Positions 4,672 through 6,622 of a stretch of 6,622 bases of DNA are shown here, in pieces. The translations under genes and the position numbers were made by a program. How positions within the stretch are numbered: position 1 is the first letter of the stretch; each line of letters starts with the position of its first letter. This DNA is from Spirochaetota bacterium. Its GTDB lineage: Bacteria > Spirochaetota > GWE2-31-10 > MWDO01. The notes beneath the pieces were generated by a model. The model was not told the DNA's origin. It saw nothing but the letters and a program-made list of their open reading frames with translations, and made no database searches. The stretch covers positions 1-6,622 of the forward strand of contig JAGOCL010000143.1 of NCBI GenBank assembly GCA_017998755.1. The letters run 5' to 3'.

Positions 4672-6039
4672 ATGAAAGATATGACCGTAGGGTCCGAAGC
4701 TAAACATATATTTATATTTTCACTTCCTATGTTGATTGGGAACGTATTTCAACAAATGTACAATATGACGGACAGTATAATTGTCGGAAGATTTGTCGGA
4801 AAAGAGGCGTTAGCGTCGGTCGGGGCGTGCTTTCCTATAATATTTTTTATGATAGCGATTGTAATGGGATTGTCTATGGGATTTACTGTAGTTATAGGCA
4901 ACTTTTTCGGAGCAAAAAAAATTGAAGACGTCAAAACTACTATCGATACGACTCTTATATTTTTATTTGTAATTTCGATTGCGCTAACTGTCTTGGGGCT
5001 ATTTTTTAGTAGAGATATTTTAGAACTACTAAAAACTCCCGAAGAAATAATCGGCGAAGCAAAAAAATATATCGATATTATATTTTACGGAACGATCTTT
5101 TTAGTCGGATACAATACGATTGGCGCTATATTACGCGGTTTGGGAGATTCCTTAACTCCGCTATTTTTTTTGATTTTTTCTTCTATATTAAATATTATTC
5201 TCGATATTTTGTTTGTTACTTATTTCAAAATGGGGGTATCGGGAGTCGCATGGGCTACCGTTATATCTCAGGGGATATCTTTCGTCTTAGGGCTTATCTA
5301 TATGGAACTTTCAAATCACGAAGTTTTAAGACTAAGATTTGTTAAAATGAAATTTGATTTTACTATATTTATAAGAAGTATTCGCATCGGTTTTCCGACG
5401 GCTATACAACAGATATTGGTGTCGCTGGGGATGATGGCGCTATCGAGAATCGTTAATTCTTTTGGAACGACGACAATTGCCGCATATACCGCCGCGGGAA
5501 GATTGGATTCGTTTGCGCTAATGCCGGCGATGAATTTTAGTATGGCGATCTCTACTTTTGTCGCTCAAAATTTCGGAGCCAATAAGCTCGAAAGAGTAAA
5601 AAAAGGGGTAAAAGCGGCGGTTCTTTTTTCAAGCGCTATAGCTATAACGATTTCTTTAATATTTGTCATTTTTAGTAGGCAATTAATCATTATTTTCAAC
5701 AAAGACGCGGAGGTCGTATCTATCGGCGTTGAGTATTTGCTTATTGTGAGTCCGTTTTATTTGGTTTTTTCATTAATGTTCGTTTTTAACGGCGTCTTAA
5801 GGGGCGCGGGAGATACGCTGATACCTATGTTTATAACTTTGCTCTCTTTATGGATAGTAAGGATTCCTATATCGGCTTTTTTGTCCATGAAAATAGGAAC
5901 AGCCGGCATTTGGTGGGGTATACCTATCGCATGGCTGATAGGAACAGGCTTGGACTATCTGTATTACTTAACGGGCAGATGGAAGAAAAACGCAATTACA
6001 AAAGGCGCGCGTTATGGCTCTGATGAAATTTTGGGGTAA
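4672..6039 (+). CDS. MATE family multidrug/cation efflux transporter (inner membrane)
   Basis: This 455-aa protein has the usual length and 12-helix layout of MATE transporters, which export drugs or other organic cations using a Na+ or H+ gradient. The N-terminal family signature is complete: LPMLIGNVFQQMYNMTDSIIVGRFVG (18-43), then EALASVG. It continues into GFTVVIGNFFGAK (70-82). The two MatE halves begin near 13 and 236 and are internally similar. For example, GLGDSLTPLFF (156-166) in half one corresponds to GAGDTLIPMFI (378-388) in half two. AYTAAGRLDSFALMPAMNFSMAISTFVAQNFGA (271-303) is also typical. The substrate cannot be told from sequence. The ribosome-binding site is weak but ATG 4672 gives the family-normal N-terminus. 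The 3' end overlaps the next gene's start by 26 bp, so the two are probably cotranscribed. No disruption is visible. Confidence 0.94.
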   Translation: MKDMTVGSEAKHIFIFSLPMLIGNVFQQMYNMTDSIIVGRFVGKEALASVGACFPIIFFMIAIVMGLSMGFTVVIGNFFGAKKIEDVKTTIDTTLIFLFVISIALTVLGLFFSRDILELLKTPEEIIGEAKKYIDIIFYGTIFLVGYNTIGAILRGLGDSLTPLFFLIFSSILNIILDILFVTYFKMGVSGVAWATVISQGISFVLGLIYMELSNHEVLRLRFVKMKFDFTIFIRSIRIGFPTAIQQILVSLGMMALSRIVNSFGTTTIAAYTAAGRLDSFALMPAMNFSMAISTFVAQNFGANKLERVKKGVKAAVLFSSAIAITISLIFVIFSRQLIIIFNKDAEVVSIGVEYLLIVSPFYLVFSLMFVFNGVLRGAGDTLIPMFITLLSLWIVRIPISAFLSMKIGTAGIWWGIPIAWLIGTGLDYLYYLTGRWKKNAITKGARYGSDEILG

Positions 6040-6622
6040 TAAAAGATATTATGGACTCGACTTTTTTTTAAAACAGAAATTTGGCGAAAAAGTTGGAAAG
6101 ATTAATATCGACGGCGGTTTTACTTGTCCCAATAGAGACGGAACTATAAGTTTTGACGGGTGCGACTTCTGTTCTCCAAGAGGTTCGGGGGATTTTTGCG
6201 TTGAAAAAAGCCGTTCGATAACCGAACAAATAAATACGACAATTCCCGTTATCAAATCTAAATGGCCGGTCGATAAATTTATCGCCTATTTTCAGGCGTA
6301 CACCGGAACGTATGCGTCGGTCGATATTCTCAAAGCTAAATACGACGAAGCGTTATCGCATAAAAGCGTCGTCGGTTTGGCTATAGCCACGCGTCCGGAT
6401 TGTTTATCCTCCGAGGTTTTGGATTTGCTATCGCATTATAATGAAAAGACGTTTTTATGGGTAGAACTCGGACTTCAAACGACTAACGACTATATAGGAC
6501 GAGAAATAAATAGAGGATACGATCTTAAAACATTCGACGACGCGCTAAATAATCTAAAAAAAAGAAATATTCCGGTAGTTCCTCATATAATATTCGGACT
6601 TCCCGGCGAGTCCGAAGAGAGC
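6014..6622 (+). CDS. YhcC-type radical SAM protein, 3' truncated by window edge
   Basis: The first 203 codons are present; the family (TIGR01212 type) is usually about 300 residues. Evidence is the family N-terminus FWGNKRYYGLDFFLKQKFGEK (6-26), followed by DGGFTCPNRDG (33-43). The cysteines C38, C50 and C53 form the CX11CX2C cluster-binding motif, a wide spacing known in this family and close relatives. IAYFQAYTGTYA (90-101), IATRPDCL (124-131), ELGLQT (151-156) and HIIFGLPGES (191-200) follow the family order. Radical SAM proteins use a [4Fe-4S] cluster and S-adenosylmethionine to generate a radical; the exact substrate of this subgroup is unsettled. Two starts are possible: ATG 6014 (AAAGG at 6001-6005 upstream) and ATG 6023. 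I chose 6014 for the ribosome-binding site. The gene overlaps the MATE gene, suggesting translational coupling rather than a shared function. Confidence 0.92.
   Translation, partial: MALMKFWGNKRYYGLDFFLKQKFGEKVGKINIDGGFTCPNRDGTISFDGCDFCSPRGSGDFCVEKSRSITEQINTTIPVIKSKWPVDKFIAYFQAYTGTYASVDILKAKYDEALSHKSVVGLAIATRPDCLSSEVLDLLSHYNEKTFLWVELGLQTTNDYIGREINRGYDLKTFDDALNNLKKRNIPVVPHIIFGLPGESEES

Noticed and set aside
4749..4934. Minus-strand open frame inside the MATE gene
   Set aside because: It is antisense to the transporter's conserved N-terminal signature and too short to support.
6049..6255. Minus-strand open frame inside the radical SAM gene
   Set aside because: It is antisense to the conserved cysteine region; no independent evidence.
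1..6622. CRISPR array, insertion sequence, tRNA or integrase-linked element
   Set aside because: No regularly spaced repeats, transposase-like protein, terminal inverted repeats or cloverleaf-like sequence were seen.

Overview
The window comes from an AT-rich bacterial chromosome. Every gene is on the + strand and gaps are short (longest about 210 bp). A lipoate pathway, Sec-exported and multi-pass membrane proteins, and classic Shine-Dalgarno and sigma-70 style signals are all bacterial. Lineage is not decidable from sequence alone. An AT-rich, probably anaerobic Gram-negative (for example a spirochaete- or Elusimicrobia-like genome) would fit, but this is a weak inference from composition and gene content.

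Layout, left to right. (1) Bases 1-146 are the C-terminal end of lipoyl synthase (LipA), followed by an AT-rich palindrome. (2) Bases 176-1653 hold a two-gene unit. It has a strong promoter candidate, a perfect Shine-Dalgarno, a small repetitive amphipathic-helix protein (158 aa) and an unrecognised helical protein (285 aa) 22 bp downstream. (3) Bases 1650-3145 hold a stand-alone type-2 tryptophan synthase beta chain (TrpB2) with its own promoter candidate and a very strong hairpin terminator. (4) Bases 3226-3761 hold a small secreted DUF4468-like protein in a more AT-rich stretch. (5) Bases 3870-4596 hold an unrecognised protein with three membrane helices and a soluble C-terminal domain, possibly PH-like. 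(6) Bases 4624-6622 hold a MATE-family multidrug/cation antiporter. Its 3' end overlaps the start of a YhcC-type radical SAM protein that runs off the right edge.

The well-conserved genes (lipA, trpB2, MATE, yhcC-like) are ordinary housekeeping or transport functions with intact motifs, and they do not form one pathway. Three proteins have no function I can name: the 158-aa/285-aa pair and the membrane protein at 3961. The DUF4468-like protein has a family resemblance but no known job. I found no CRISPR array, transposon, tRNA/rRNA, recognisable riboswitch or defence system. The most interesting unexplained item is the 158-aa repeat protein with its 285-aa partner, but nothing shows that they form a new system.
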